DNA of 64,000 bases from an uncultured Opitutia bacterium (GTDB taxonomy: Bacteria; Verrucomicrobiota; Verrucomicrobiia; Opitutales; Coraliomargaritaceae), in contig CAKZOI010000073.1 of the NCBI GenBank assembly GCA_937136395.1, forward strand, positions 92,041 to 156,040. Reading direction: 5' to 3'. The notes under the pieces are model-generated. The model ran no database searches. It was not told where the DNA came from and saw only the letters and a program-made list of their open reading frames with translations. Each line of letters begins with the position of its first letter. Position 1 is the stretch's first letter. Of this stretch, positions 31,568 through 40,184 are shown in pieces. Both the position numbers and the translations under genes were made by a program.

Positions 31568-33244
31568 TTAATTAGAAAGCATCCCCATGCCCTTCAATAG
31601 GTTGGAGAGATATGGAATCAATTGTTTCTTGCGACTGACGATACCCGGAAGGTCGAAAATATTATCATGCCCCTTCTTGTGTGGGTAATTGATGGACTGA
31701 CAAAGGCCTTCGCTCCCAGCAACTACAAGAAGCGAATTTTGCTTATTAATATCCGTCACTAAGAGCACGCTAAAGCGCAGCTTCTCTCGTTCACAATAAT
31801 CACTTAAAGCCTCTTCAAGCGCATCCACATGCTTCCAGAAATTGTTAAAGCCCATTTCCTCAATTTGAGAAACTGAATAACGTAAGTCTTCTTCGTTATA
31901 AACCTTACAGTCAGAACAAATCACTTCCGATGGTGAGCTACTCAAGATAACCGACCCTGAAGAGAAAATTAGATCCGCCAATGCCTCAGGAGTTATTCCA
32001 GCAATCGGCGACAACCAGTCCAACAATTCCCCCTCTAGTGGCGTCGTGGTGGGGCTATTCAAAAGCAAGGTGTCTGAAATAATTCCAGACATCAGCACAC
32101 CAGCAATTGCAGGCTCGGGCGTAAGCTGACGACTGCGATACATATCCGCTACGATCGAACAGGTAGACCCCACTGGACGATTCAAAAAAAGTATTGGTTG
32201 TTCAGTTGGAATATTACCGAGACGGTGGTGATCAATAATTTCAACAATCTGAACTTGGCCAGCTCCATTCACAGCCTGACCCAATTCGTTGTGATCCACA
32301 AGAGCGATACGCTTTCGACTCGGACGTAAGAGATCACTTTTTGAAAAAACTCCGACCAACTCTTCGTGTTCATTGACGACCATATAGAGCGGTGCGTTAC
32401 TGTTGGCGACTCGACCTTTAACTGAGCTAATCTTATCTTCGGGGAGAAAGCGCTTCACATCAGGGTCAACTAAACGATCGATATGAGTTGCGGTCCGAAT
32501 GGTCCATGCGGTCGAAGCTGAATCGTATGGGCTTACAATTATCGAGACACCGCGCCGCTTTGCACGTTCGATAACATCCTCATCCACTTTAGCGCCTCCA
32601 GTGATAACCAGTAGGCGAACACCTAGTTGAAGACAACGCTCCTGAATGTCCCAACGATCACCAACAATAATGATACTCGACTCAGCAGGCGTTCCCTCTT
32701 CGTGGTGGTGTTTACCGAAGGACCGCACATCCATAGCACCGACCCGCACATAAAGGTCTTCAAGGTCGTCAGAGTCTGTCACATGCAGCACCTCAGCATT
32801 TAGCGATCGAATGATCGCAGATATACTTGAATAAACTCGGCGCATTTCGCGACCTGCTTGAGGTTTGGGAATAAAGGCTTCACCCAATTGGAAAATCGAA
32901 ACAGATCCTTCTACCTTCCTCGAAGCGCCGACAACTGGTAGAGCTCGCACATCATGCATATCTATAAGCTCTAAAGCTTCTGCATAGGTGCTTTCTTTAG
33001 TTACCGTAAAGACGTCCTCGTGCATAATGTCTACGATGCGTGGGGTCACATCGCCCATAAACAATGGTAGCGAAAGTTTAAACTGCTTCAGAATTGTATC
33101 AATCCGAGCATTTGAATTGCCACATCTCGCGGCCACATAATGCATATTTCCGATCGCATGCTGAAACGCCTCATAAGCAAGCGCGGAGCAAATCGAATCG
33201 GCATCCGGATTTTTGTGCCCGAAAATATAGATCGGTTCTTCCAT
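31568..33244 (-). CDS. ppaC: Manganese-dependent inorganic pyrophosphatase with CBS-DRTGG insert
   Basis: About 558 residues from ATG 33244 (MEEPIYIFGHKNPDADS). DHH-family motifs: GHKNPDADSICSALAY at the start, then after a long insert EIIDHHRLGN and LMSGIISDTLLLNSPTTTP. The insert holds two CBS domains around a DRTGG domain (MHEDVFTVTKESTYAEALE; later GVFSKSDLLRPSRKRIALVDHNE). CBS-containing family II pyrophosphatases are regulated by adenine nucleotides. It hydrolyses pyrophosphate in the cytoplasm. It lies 57 bp behind the histidine kinase gene. Confidence 0.93.
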   Translation of the reverse strand: MEEPIYIFGHKNPDADSICSALAYEAFQHAIGNMHYVAARCGNSNARIDTILKQFKLSLPLFMGDVTPRIVDIMHEDVFTVTKESTYAEALELIDMHDVRALPVVGASRKVEGSVSIFQLGEAFIPKPQAGREMRRVYSSISAIIRSLNAEVLHVTDSDDLEDLYVRVGAMDVRSFGKHHHEEGTPAESSIIIVGDRWDIQERCLQLGVRLLVITGGAKVDEDVIERAKRRGVSIIVSPYDSASTAWTIRTATHIDRLVDPDVKRFLPEDKISSVKGRVANSNAPLYMVVNEHEELVGVFSKSDLLRPSRKRIALVDHNELGQAVNGAGQVQIVEIIDHHRLGNIPTEQPILFLNRPVGSTCSIVADMYRSRQLTPEPAIAGVLMSGIISDTLLLNSPTTTPLEGELLDWLSPIAGITPEALADLIFSSGSVILSSSPSEVICSDCKVYNEEDLRYSVSQIEEMGFNNFWKHVDALEEALSDYCEREKLRFSVLLVTDINKQNSLLVVAGSEGLCQSINYPHKKGHDNIFDLPGIVSRKKQLIPYLSNLLKGMGMLSN

Positions 33245-33307
33245 ATACATATATTGGTAGTTTGGTAGGTCTCGTGCATAACAGCACGATTAGGTAACAA
33301 TAATATC

Positions 33308-34558
33308 TTAGTGAGTATTCGGTTTGATTCGAGCCAAGCGGATCGTGGCAATGGCACCTGAAGCATCCTTACGATTATTTACTTCTAACAAACCACCATG
33401 GAGCTCCAAAATTGCGCGACAAGATGTCAGACCGAGACCGAGACCTTGAGTTGGACCGGTCTCTTTAGTCGTAAAGAAAGCATCAAAAATTCGTGGTTTT
33501 ACGTCTTCCTTAATTCCACATCCAGAATCCTGAATTTCTAGACACACAACCTCATCGGCTCCGTGAAAGACTTGACCGCAGCGTGACCCAGCATCGCGTA
33601 AGATATTAATTTCCTTCCGAGATTCGACACGCGTCCGCAGTGTCAGTTCTCCACCGCCTTGCATCGCATCATATGCATTTGTCAACAGACCTTCAATGAC
33701 ATGAGATAGTTGAGCCCGATCAGCCATGACCCACAAGTCGTCAGCACTATACTCTTTAGTGACTGAGATGCCAGCAGTGCCTCTTACATTGGTCGTCTCG
33801 GAGAATGCATTCTCAAGTAGCTCATTCACCTCGACCCTTTGCAGATCCAAGCCAGAAGGCCTGGACGCTTGTAGCAAGGTATTGATGACACGATCTGCTC
33901 GTTTCATCGCCTCACGCATGTCCTCCAAAACGGCCCGACAATCTTCGTTTCCCTGCAGCGCTGCTTGCGGTGCAATGAAATCAAGCCCCATACTTAATAC
34001 CGCCAATGGATTACGCACCTCATGCGCGAGCCCTTCAGCTAAGCGGCTGACTGAGCGCGCCTTTTCTGCATCGATCAATTGCTCTTGGGCACGCCGTATT
34101 TCGACTACAGCGCGTTCTAACTGAAGATTCGCCGCAGATAAGTCCGCTTCAGTTTCTTTCAGCTTCGTTATATCTTTAGAAATTCCACAGGTGCCAATGA
34201 TCTCACCCAAAGCATTTTTAAGTGGCAGCTTCGTCGTCAAGGCCCACCACTGGGACCCATCTGAATGATGTTTTTTGCTAACAGCACCAACAATACCTTT
34301 TCCCGTCTCTAGAAGCGCACGCTCATCACGGGCTGTTCGCTGCGCATCATCATATTCGAGAAAGTCGCCATCGCATTTCCCAATCACATCGCTCGCTGAC
34401 TGCAGCCCAAAAGTCTGTAAAAAGGCATGATTTACACGAATAAAGCGACCTTCAACATCCTTAAAAAAAATAACATCTGGGATGTGCTCCAACAAGAAGT
34501 CAAGCAACTCACCAGAGTCGAAATCATCTCGATTCGATTGATTATTAGCTGAACACAT
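33308..34558 (-). CDS. PAS-domain sensor histidine kinase
   Basis: 416 residues, no membrane segment, so a cytoplasmic sensor. One PAS domain at about residues 20-140 (IPDVIFFKDVEGRFIRVNHAFLQTFG, ending EIIGTCGISKDITKLKE), a coiled stretch, the phosphoacceptor region LAHEVRNPLAVLSMG, and a HATPase domain with YDAMQGGGELTL, IQDSGCGI and GLGLGLTSCRAI. No response regulator is adjacent. It lies 23 bp behind the alcohol dehydrogenase remnant, downstream of the BMC operon, so it may be transcribed together with that remnant. Confidence 0.9.
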   Translation of the reverse strand: MCSANNQSNRDDFDSGELLDFLLEHIPDVIFFKDVEGRFIRVNHAFLQTFGLQSASDVIGKCDGDFLEYDDAQRTARDERALLETGKGIVGAVSKKHHSDGSQWWALTTKLPLKNALGEIIGTCGISKDITKLKETEADLSAANLQLERAVVEIRRAQEQLIDAEKARSVSRLAEGLAHEVRNPLAVLSMGLDFIAPQAALQGNEDCRAVLEDMREAMKRADRVINTLLQASRPSGLDLQRVEVNELLENAFSETTNVRGTAGISVTKEYSADDLWVMADRAQLSHVIEGLLTNAYDAMQGGGELTLRTRVESRKEINILRDAGSRCGQVFHGADEVVCLEIQDSGCGIKEDVKPRIFDAFFTTKETGPTQGLGLGLTSCRAILELHGGLLEVNNRKDASGAIATIRLARIKPNTH

Positions 34559-34581
34559 TGCTGATGGAATATTGAGAACGC

Positions 34582-35148
34582 TTACTGAGCTTCAACTACA
34601 ACTTTAATACCCTCTTGACGAAGGTTCAACTGGAAAGCTTCGTCGATTTGATCGAGTGGGAATTTGTGCGTAACCAATGAGGAAACTGGCAGCCCTATAC
34701 GTTCCGCACGTTGCAGGAAGTGATAAGCACTCGGATATTCAAAACTGTTATACACCCAACTACCTACCAATGAGATCTCCTTCGCGCAAATATCACGGTG
34801 AGGATTGATCGCACATTCACCACCATCGACAAAGTGCCCGACTTCAACCACTTCGCCAGTGCCTTCATGCCCTAGCACATTCGGAGTCAAACCAAACGGA
34901 TCAGATTTGTAGCAATGCACATCGGTGCCACAAACCCCACAGGCCTCGACTTTAACAAGTATCTCATCGGGACCGATTTCTCGAATTGGAAACTCGCGGA
35001 TCTCCAACTTCCTAGGCTCCACCAAGACAGCCGCACGTGCCGTTCGACTACCACTGGATTTGTTAACCGGTTCTACTTTAGCAGACCCAGTTGTTGCGGC
35101 AATAACTTCGCCGACAATACGGCTGATCTCTTCTTCGCTTACATTCAT
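34582..35148 (-). pseudogene. Encapsulation-tagged zinc alcohol dehydrogenase missing its Rossmann domain
   Basis: 188 residues instead of roughly 380. Residues 1-20 (MNVSEEEISRIVGEVIAATT) form an amphipathic helix like BMC encapsulation peptides, followed by a Lys/Ser linker. Residues 38-104 are the GroES-like part with catalytic zinc ligands C73 (CGVCGTD) and H94 (GHEGTGEVVEVG). At residue 104/105 (about base 34836) the sequence jumps to HFVDGGE and INPHRDICAKEISLVGSWVYNSFEYPSAYHF, a region normally near the C-terminus. The structural zinc cysteines and the GxGxxG nucleotide-binding fold are gone. The frame is kept, so a protein may be made, but no dehydrogenase activity is expected. Confidence 0.85.
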
Positions 35149-35215
35149 CTTAAATCTATTCTCATAAGCAGCATCAATTCCATGAGTCGCTACGATAGGC
35201 AGTTATAGAAACAAA

Positions 35216-35243
35216 ATCAGGCGTCCCATTAAAGACGCCTGAT
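35216..35243 (-). terminator. Terminator at the end of the BMC operon
   Basis: ATCAGGCGTC (35216-35225) and GACGCCTGAT (35234-35243) form a perfect 10-bp stem with an 8-base loop. On the minus strand it lies 22 bp after the malate dehydrogenase stop and is followed by TTTTGTTTC. It separates the BMC operon from the alcohol dehydrogenase remnant and the kinase. Confidence 0.85.
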
Positions 35244-35265
35244 GATTGAAATACATAGCTATGAA

Positions 35266-36261
35266 TTAGATGCTCAAGCCAAGTTGACCGAAGGCAAGTG
35301 TGCGCTCTTCGAGCAGCTCATCGTTTGACGCTTGGATCTTTTCTTTAGCGTAGTCTGTGAGTTTAACTCCTTCGACCACACGCCAGTTACCAATACCATC
35401 CACTCGAATTGGAAGTGATGTTATGATGCCAGCCGGAGTGCCATATTCACCGTTGGAGATCACACACACGCTGTGAAAATCACCACGGGTTGGTGTGACA
35501 AGATCACGCACCGTATCGACCACCGCATTTGCAGCAGACGCTGCAGATGACGCGCCACGGGCATCAATGATTGCTTTACCACGCTGACCAACCGTCGGCA
35601 CGAAAGTATCTTTAAACCATGCTTCGTCTGCGATAACGTCAGTCGCGAGTTGGCGACCGATCTTCGCATTATAAAAGTCAGGGAACATGCTCGGGCTGTG
35701 ATTGCCCCAGACACAGAGTTCAGAGATCTCTTTCACCGCAACACCAGCTTTCTCCGCGAGTTGAGACTTAGCACGATTTTCATCGAGACGAGTCATCGCA
35801 AAAAACTGTTCATTCGGAATATTAGGTGCGCTCTTCATTGCGATGAGGCAGTTCGTATTACAAGGATTGCCGACTACGACGACACGCACGCTTGGCTTAG
35901 CGTTGTCGTTGATTGCTTTGCCTTGCCCCACAAATACCTTGCCATTGATACCGAGTAGATCGGCACGCTCCATACCTTGCTTACGTGGCACTGAACCCAC
36001 GAGCAGAGCCCAATCGACATCCTTAAAGCCTACACTTAAGTCTGAGGTTTGCACGATCTCTGTAAGTAGCGGAAATGCGCAATCATCAAGCTCCATTGCG
36101 ACCCCCTTGAGGGCAGCCATACCAGGTTCGATTTCGATCAAGTTCAGCGCAACTGGCTGATCAGGACCAAACATTGCACCCGATGCGATGCGGAAAAGTA
36201 GGGCGTAGCCAATGTTGCCAGCTGCGCCAGTGACTGCGACGCGAATAGGATCTTTTTTCAT
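35266..36261 (-). CDS. mdh: Malate dehydrogenase of the BMC operon
   Basis: 331 residues. NAD-binding motif [17 protein letters not shown] at the N-terminus, substrate arginines in [17 protein letters not shown] and [14 protein letters not shown], and catalytic histidine in [14 protein letters not shown], all typical of the cytosolic-type malate dehydrogenase. No encapsulation-like extension is visible at either end. Lactate/malate dehydrogenase genes are standard members of PV-type BMC loci, where they are proposed to recycle NADH. It is the last gene before the operon terminator. It may also be the cell's only malate dehydrogenase. Confidence 0.93.
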   Translation of the reverse strand: MKKDPIRVAVTGAAGNIGYALLFRIASGAMFGPDQPVALNLIEIEPGMAALKGVAMELDDCAFPLLTEIVQTSDLSVGFKDVDWALLVGSVPRKQGMERADLLGINGKVFVGQGKAINDNAKPSVRVVVVGNPCNTNCLIAMKSAPNIPNEQFFAMTRLDENRAKSQLAEKAGVAVKEISELCVWGNHSPSMFPDFYNAKIGRQLATDVIADEAWFKDTFVPTVGQRGKAIIDARGASSAASAANAVVDTVRDLVTPTRGDFHSVCVISNGEYGTPAGIITSLPIRVDGIGNWRVVEGVKLTDYAKEKIQASNDELLEERTLAFGQLGLSI

Positions 36262-36289
36262 TAAATGTAAATCTCCGTTAAGATTACAG

Positions 36290-37396
36290 TTACTTCATCT
36301 TGTCGATGATCATATCAGTGATCTGCTGAACCAGTGCTTCATCTGTATTACCGACTGAGACTGATGGGCCAGGAACGTGGCAACTGCAAGCGGCGGCTGG
36401 CTGAGGTGCGGTGTTCACAGTTGTATCGCCTGCATCACAAAGTTCGCACTCTTTAAGTTCATCGAGGCGGTGATCTGGCATACCGAGGCTCTTACGAAGG
36501 CCGATAAGCTCTTTAAGCTTATCCGGGCCGTATTGCTTAGGGCCACCGATTTGCATAGTGATGGAAACGGTTTGGCAAAATGCATCTGTGTTTTCCATCT
36601 TCCAGTAAGCGTCTTCGACGTCCTTACCCCAGCAGATGACACCGTGATTTTGCATCAAAATGGACTGGTGCTTTTTAGCCAAGCGCCCGACTTCTTGAGC
36701 ATTCTCTGGAGAACCTGGAGTCTGGTAGGAAGCAAAACCAATTTCACCGAGGAACACTTCTGGCTCAGGGATGAGGCAAGAAGGAGGTGTCACACCAGCT
36801 ACCGCGAATGCAGTGGCATAGACTGGGTGAGCGTGCACGCAAGACTTCGCCTTAGGCTCGTTCTTCATGATACCAAGGTGAGTATTTACTTCAGAGGTGC
36901 GTGGGCGTGTGCCTGCAACTTGATTGCCATCGAGATCCACCATGCAAATGTCGTCCGGACGCATGAAGCCTTTAGAAATAAGTGTCGGTGTGCACAACAC
37001 AAGGTTGTCGCCAACACGGACTGTGATGTTACCACCGTTACCATCTACATAACCTTTATTCCAAATACGCTCGCCAATGCCGCAGATGCGTTCTTTGAGG
37101 GCTTGAATCTCTGGTGAGTAGAAAAAGGCTTCGAGCTCAGCAGCAGTCTTCGGGTCACCTCCAGGCTTCCAGTTGTATTCAGCATCTGGTAAGATCGGAG
37201 TGTGAATACGTAGTGAGCCACCATCGCTGGACGCGACTGGTGCAGCAGCGGCAGTTGTAGAGCCAGCTGTTACTTTATGTTTACGCAAGATGTCGCGTGC
37301 CATTGGCGTTAATTTTGCATTGGCTGGAACGGTGCCGAGGCACTGTCCTTGAGCGATCATCTTTTCGAGATCTTTTGCTGTGTATAGTTTGCTCAT
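36290..37396 (-). CDS. Class II sugar-phosphate aldolase with N- and C-terminal extensions
   Basis: 368 residues, longer than free-standing fuculose- or rhamnulose-phosphate aldolases (about 215-275). The catalytic core is residues 88-310: zinc ligands H188 and H190 ([11 protein letters not shown]) and H251 (QNHGVICWG), plus E169 (TSEVNTHLG). The N-terminal 45 residues ([16 protein letters not shown], then [14 protein letters not shown]) resemble a module on other BMC enzymes. The C-terminus, after a Cys-rich linker (CELC, CSC), ends in an amphipathic helix [14 protein letters not shown]. Expected reaction: rhamnulose (or fuculose) 1-phosphate to DHAP and lactaldehyde. Confidence 0.9.
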   Translation of the reverse strand: MSKLYTAKDLEKMIAQGQCLGTVPANAKLTPMARDILRKHKVTAGSTTAAAAPVASSDGGSLRIHTPILPDAEYNWKPGGDPKTAAELEAFFYSPEIQALKERICGIGERIWNKGYVDGNGGNITVRVGDNLVLCTPTLISKGFMRPDDICMVDLDGNQVAGTRPRTSEVNTHLGIMKNEPKAKSCVHAHPVYATAFAVAGVTPPSCLIPEPEVFLGEIGFASYQTPGSPENAQEVGRLAKKHQSILMQNHGVICWGKDVEDAYWKMENTDAFCQTVSITMQIGGPKQYGPDKLKELIGLRKSLGMPDHRLDELKECELCDAGDTTVNTAPQPAAACSCHVPGPSVSVGNTDEALVQQITDMIIDKMK

Positions 37397-37441
37397 AATT
37401 TTTAAAAGGTTATTGGAGGTTAGAAATAGAATCAGTAGTGA

Positions 37442-37741
37442 TTACTGCGTTGGTGGTTCGTATTTGTAAGTATCAATGAGTGCGACGGTGATCGCATCGA
37501 GCGGTATCGGGCGGTCGAAAGGTTGCATGGCTTCGGCACCTTCAACATAGAGGACTTCGTCCCCTACTCCTGCACCGAGGTCATCATATGCAACCAGTGA
37601 AAACTGCGGTGAGACTCCACTAGTGTTTTTGCCTGTCAATTCATCGCCGCCCATGGGAGAGATCATCACCCAACGACCTCCACGAAAGGATGGATCGCGG
37701 TGCCCTAAGGTAACTGTGCCGATGACTTTTCCTGGTTTCAT
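37442..37741 (-). CDS. BMC-P shell vertex protein (EutN/CcmL family)
   Basis: 99 residues. Opening MKPGKVIGTVTLGHRDPSFRGGRWVMISP, then a GAGVGDEVLYVEGAEAMQPF motif; this is the EutN/CcmL (Pfam BMC-P) fold that forms pentamers at the shell vertices. It is one of three BMC-P paralogues in the operon. Gap to the next BMC-P upstream is 3 bp, so the two are tightly coupled. Confidence 0.95.
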   Translation of the reverse strand: MKPGKVIGTVTLGHRDPSFRGGRWVMISPMGGDELTGKNTSGVSPQFSLVAYDDLGAGVGDEVLYVEGAEAMQPFDRPIPLDAITVALIDTYKYEPPTQ

Positions 37742-37744
37742 AAC

Positions 37745-37999
37745 TTAATCCACAAATCCCATAACTTGGTTACGAATTGGTGAATGATCGTCGTGAACGG
37801 TATCTTGCGTCCATGAACCGTCGGTTGTGACATACACACGTGCGTGCATCCCAGCACCGAGCGGATCGACAGCTGCAAAAGGCGACCCTGCGTTCGCGCC
37901 AGCCTCGTCGACCGGAGTGCATAGCACTATCGTCTGGCCGATGAGACTGTTATGGCCCATACTGGTAACAACATTGCCATCTACACGTGCGAGAATCAT
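37745..37999 (-). CDS. BMC-P shell vertex protein, short paralogue
   Basis: 84 residues. MILARVDGNVVTSMGHNSLIGQTIVLCTPVD matches the start of EutN/CcmL proteins, followed by VDPLGAGMHARVYVTTDGSW, the GAG turn typical of the pentamer family, and ending NQVMGFVD. It is the shortest of the three vertex proteins and the one closest in form to CcmL/EutN. The canonical pentamer would close shell vertices. Confidence 0.95.
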   Translation of the reverse strand: MILARVDGNVVTSMGHNSLIGQTIVLCTPVDEAGANAGSPFAAVDPLGAGMHARVYVTTDGSWTQDTVHDDHSPIRNQVMGFVD

Positions 38000-38036
38000 T
38001 TTATGGAAAAGCTGAAAAGCTTAAATTAAGAAAGAA

Positions 38037-39470
38037 CTAAACGATGTTTAGGTTATTCACCAACGTGCAACGACGGTAGCGAGTAAAGGTGCGTGGTGTT
38101 GTAATACCCTCACCGGTAGTGGTTGCGATGGAGAAGCTGATAAAGCCTTCACCCCCCATACCGAGACCGGCCACACATGGGCCGTTCTTAACGAAAATCG
38201 TGGTATCCATGGCTCGCCCCATTTCAGTCATACGGGCGACATTCATGGTGTGGATCATCGCCGAGTGCTTGTCGCCGTGCTCAGACTGCTTTGCAATGCT
38301 GAGCCCTTGGCCGAAGTCATTCGCACGAACGATTGGAAGCAATGGCATCATTTGTTCTTCTTGAACAAATGGATCGTTGGCATCCGTTTCGGCGATGAGC
38401 ATTTCAACACTTGCATCGATATTCAAACCAGCAATTTTTGCGAGTGCGTCAGGATTTGCTCCGACCCACTTGCGGTTCAAGACTGGTGTCCCACATCCGA
38501 CGCCATTCTTAAAGTCGAAGACTTCCTTTTTGATGGCTTCAAGTTGTTGTGCATTCAAAAGAACGGCACCTTGGCGTTGCATAGCTGCAAGTGTCTTCTG
38601 ATAGGAATCACCCACTGCGATGATTTGCTTTTCACCGATGCAGAGCAGATTGTTGTCGAAACCACCACCTGTGATGATGTCACGAGCCACACGGTCGAAA
38701 TCAAGCGCGCTGCAATCGTCAACCAATACTGGAGGATTACCAGGGCCTGCGCAAATGGCACGCTTACCAGTTTTCATTGCGGCGTCGACGACACCAGGAC
38801 CACCTGTGATGCAAAGCATGTTTACATCTTCGTGTGTGCAAAGAGCGTTGAAAGAATCAAGCGATGGTTTTTCGATTGTGCAAAGCAGATTCGAGATACC
38901 TGTTTCCGCCTTAATCGCTTCATTGAACTCGTCAATTGCGAGTGCTGCAACCGCCGCGCCACCTGGGTGTGGATTAAATACAATCGAGTTACCAGCAGCC
39001 ACCATGTTGACGATGTTGCCAGCAATGGTTGGGACTGAGTGAGTCAATGGAGTGATCGCAACGATTACTCCCCAGGGGGCCGCTTCGTCCATCGTGATAC
39101 CAAAGTCACCACTCATACCTTGCGGTGTGAGGTATTCTGGTCCGAGCACATTTTTGACGCCCTGAAGCTTCGCAGGTTTGTGCGCAAGACGACCGATCTT
39201 TGTTTCGTTGAACTCGATCTGGCCCCAACGCTCAGCGTTGTCGACACACATCTGTTTAACAAGCTCTACGATCTTAATACGCGCCGCCCAGCCTTTTTTC
39301 TGAAGCTGTTCAAAACCGCTGCGTGCGGCTGCCACTGCTTGCTCGGGATCATCAAAGACTCCGTGCTTGCCTGGGCGAGTTTGTATATTAGGCATCGTGC
39401 CTAAGGACTGCATCTGCGCAAGCACTTGGCTCACTACATCGCGTATCGCTGATTCACTTAATTGACTCAT
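38037..39470 (-). CDS. BMC CoA-acylating aldehyde dehydrogenase
   Basis: 477 residues, PduP/EutE-like. The first 20 residues (MSQLSESAIRDVVSQVLAQM) are an amphipathic encapsulation-type helix, followed by a linker. The catalytic cysteine is C277 (GGFDNNLLCIGEKQ); GVIVAITPLTHSVPT and GPGNPPVLVD are family motifs. In this setting it would turn lactaldehyde, CoA and NAD+ into lactyl-CoA and NADH inside the shell. It lies between BMC-P genes, consistent with a core enzyme of the compartment. Confidence 0.94.
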   Translation of the reverse strand: MSQLSESAIRDVVSQVLAQMQSLGTMPNIQTRPGKHGVFDDPEQAVAAARSGFEQLQKKGWAARIKIVELVKQMCVDNAERWGQIEFNETKIGRLAHKPAKLQGVKNVLGPEYLTPQGMSGDFGITMDEAAPWGVIVAITPLTHSVPTIAGNIVNMVAAGNSIVFNPHPGGAAVAALAIDEFNEAIKAETGISNLLCTIEKPSLDSFNALCTHEDVNMLCITGGPGVVDAAMKTGKRAICAGPGNPPVLVDDCSALDFDRVARDIITGGGFDNNLLCIGEKQIIAVGDSYQKTLAAMQRQGAVLLNAQQLEAIKKEVFDFKNGVGCGTPVLNRKWVGANPDALAKIAGLNIDASVEMLIAETDANDPFVQEEQMMPLLPIVRANDFGQGLSIAKQSEHGDKHSAMIHTMNVARMTEMGRAMDTTIFVKNGPCVAGLGMGGEGFISFSIATTTGEGITTPRTFTRYRRCTLVNNLNIV

Positions 39471-39495
39471 GTAAAAATCCTTGTTCTTTCAGGGG

Positions 39496-39810
39496 TTAAC
39501 CGTTCTTTGCCTCGTAGGTCTTCTTGCCTAGGATACTGACCGTATCAACCAGGCCAACCACTGCGGCATCGACAGGCAGTTTCTTCAGACCATCGGCCTG
39601 ACGAGCGGAACTGCCTTGAGCAAACATCACTAATTCGCCTTCTCCAGCGCCAAGTGTATCAATCACGACAATCGTATTATTGCCAGGCTTCAACTTACTT
39701 GGATCTTCCGGATCGACCAACATCGGGCGAACCATGAGGAGCTTGCGACCTCTCATGCTTTCGTCCTTTTTCGTCGAGACGACGGAACCAATGATTTTAC
39801 CCAAATACAT
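39496..39810 (-). CDS. BMC-P shell vertex protein, third paralogue
   Basis: 104 residues. MYLGKIIGSVVSTKKDESMRGRKLLMVRPM is the classic EutN/CcmL start, followed by TIVVIDTLGAGEGELVMFAQGSSARQ, also typical, and a conserved AAVVGLVDTVSI end. It is 5 bp downstream of a BMC-H gene. Three distinct BMC-P genes are a hallmark of PV-type loci. Confidence 0.95.
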   Translation of the reverse strand: MYLGKIIGSVVSTKKDESMRGRKLLMVRPMLVDPEDPSKLKPGNNTIVVIDTLGAGEGELVMFAQGSSARQADGLKKLPVDAAVVGLVDTVSILGKKTYEAKNG

Positions 39811-39815
39811 CGGAT

Positions 39816-40121
39816 TTACTTAGCTGCGCGTTTAGCTGGTGCTTTTTGAGAAGGAACGATCACTTCGACGTCCTCGTGTGGGCGAGCGATAACGTGAGCA
39901 CTCACGACTTCGCCGTAACGACCTGCTGTTTCTGCGCCAGTTTCGATCGCTGCCTTGACGGCTGCTACGTCACCAGTGATTACTGCACTTACAAGTGCGC
40001 TACCGACACCCTTCATAGGGGCAGTGAGTTCAACGTTTGCTGCTTTGAGCATAGCGTCTACGCCTTGGACAAGAGCTACAAGGCCCTTAGTTTCGAGAAT
40101 TCCGATTGCTTGTGTTGCCAT
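39816..40121 (-). CDS. BMC-H shell hexamer protein with basic tail
   Basis: 101 residues. MATQAIGILETKGLVALVQGVDAMLKAANVEL is the standard Pfam BMC-domain start and [15 protein letters not shown] the second helix. The pore loop reads KGVGSAL. After the domain (ending HVIARPHEDVEVIV) there is a lysine/alanine-rich tail, PSQKAPAKRAAK, not found on the two other BMC-H proteins here. It would form flat hexameric facets of the shell. Confidence 0.96.
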   Translation of the reverse strand: MATQAIGILETKGLVALVQGVDAMLKAANVELTAPMKGVGSALVSAVITGDVAAVKAAIETGAETAGRYGEVVSAHVIARPHEDVEVIVPSQKAPAKRAAK

Positions 40122-40184
40122 AATATTTTATTGGTTTGGTTGAATTGATATATGTAATGAAATTTTGAATACGGACGTCGTATT

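Noticed and set aside
31568..34558. Pyrophosphatase and histidine kinase as core BMC enzymes
   Set aside because: They have no targeting extensions, lie beyond the operon terminator, and are not part of known PV-type sets.
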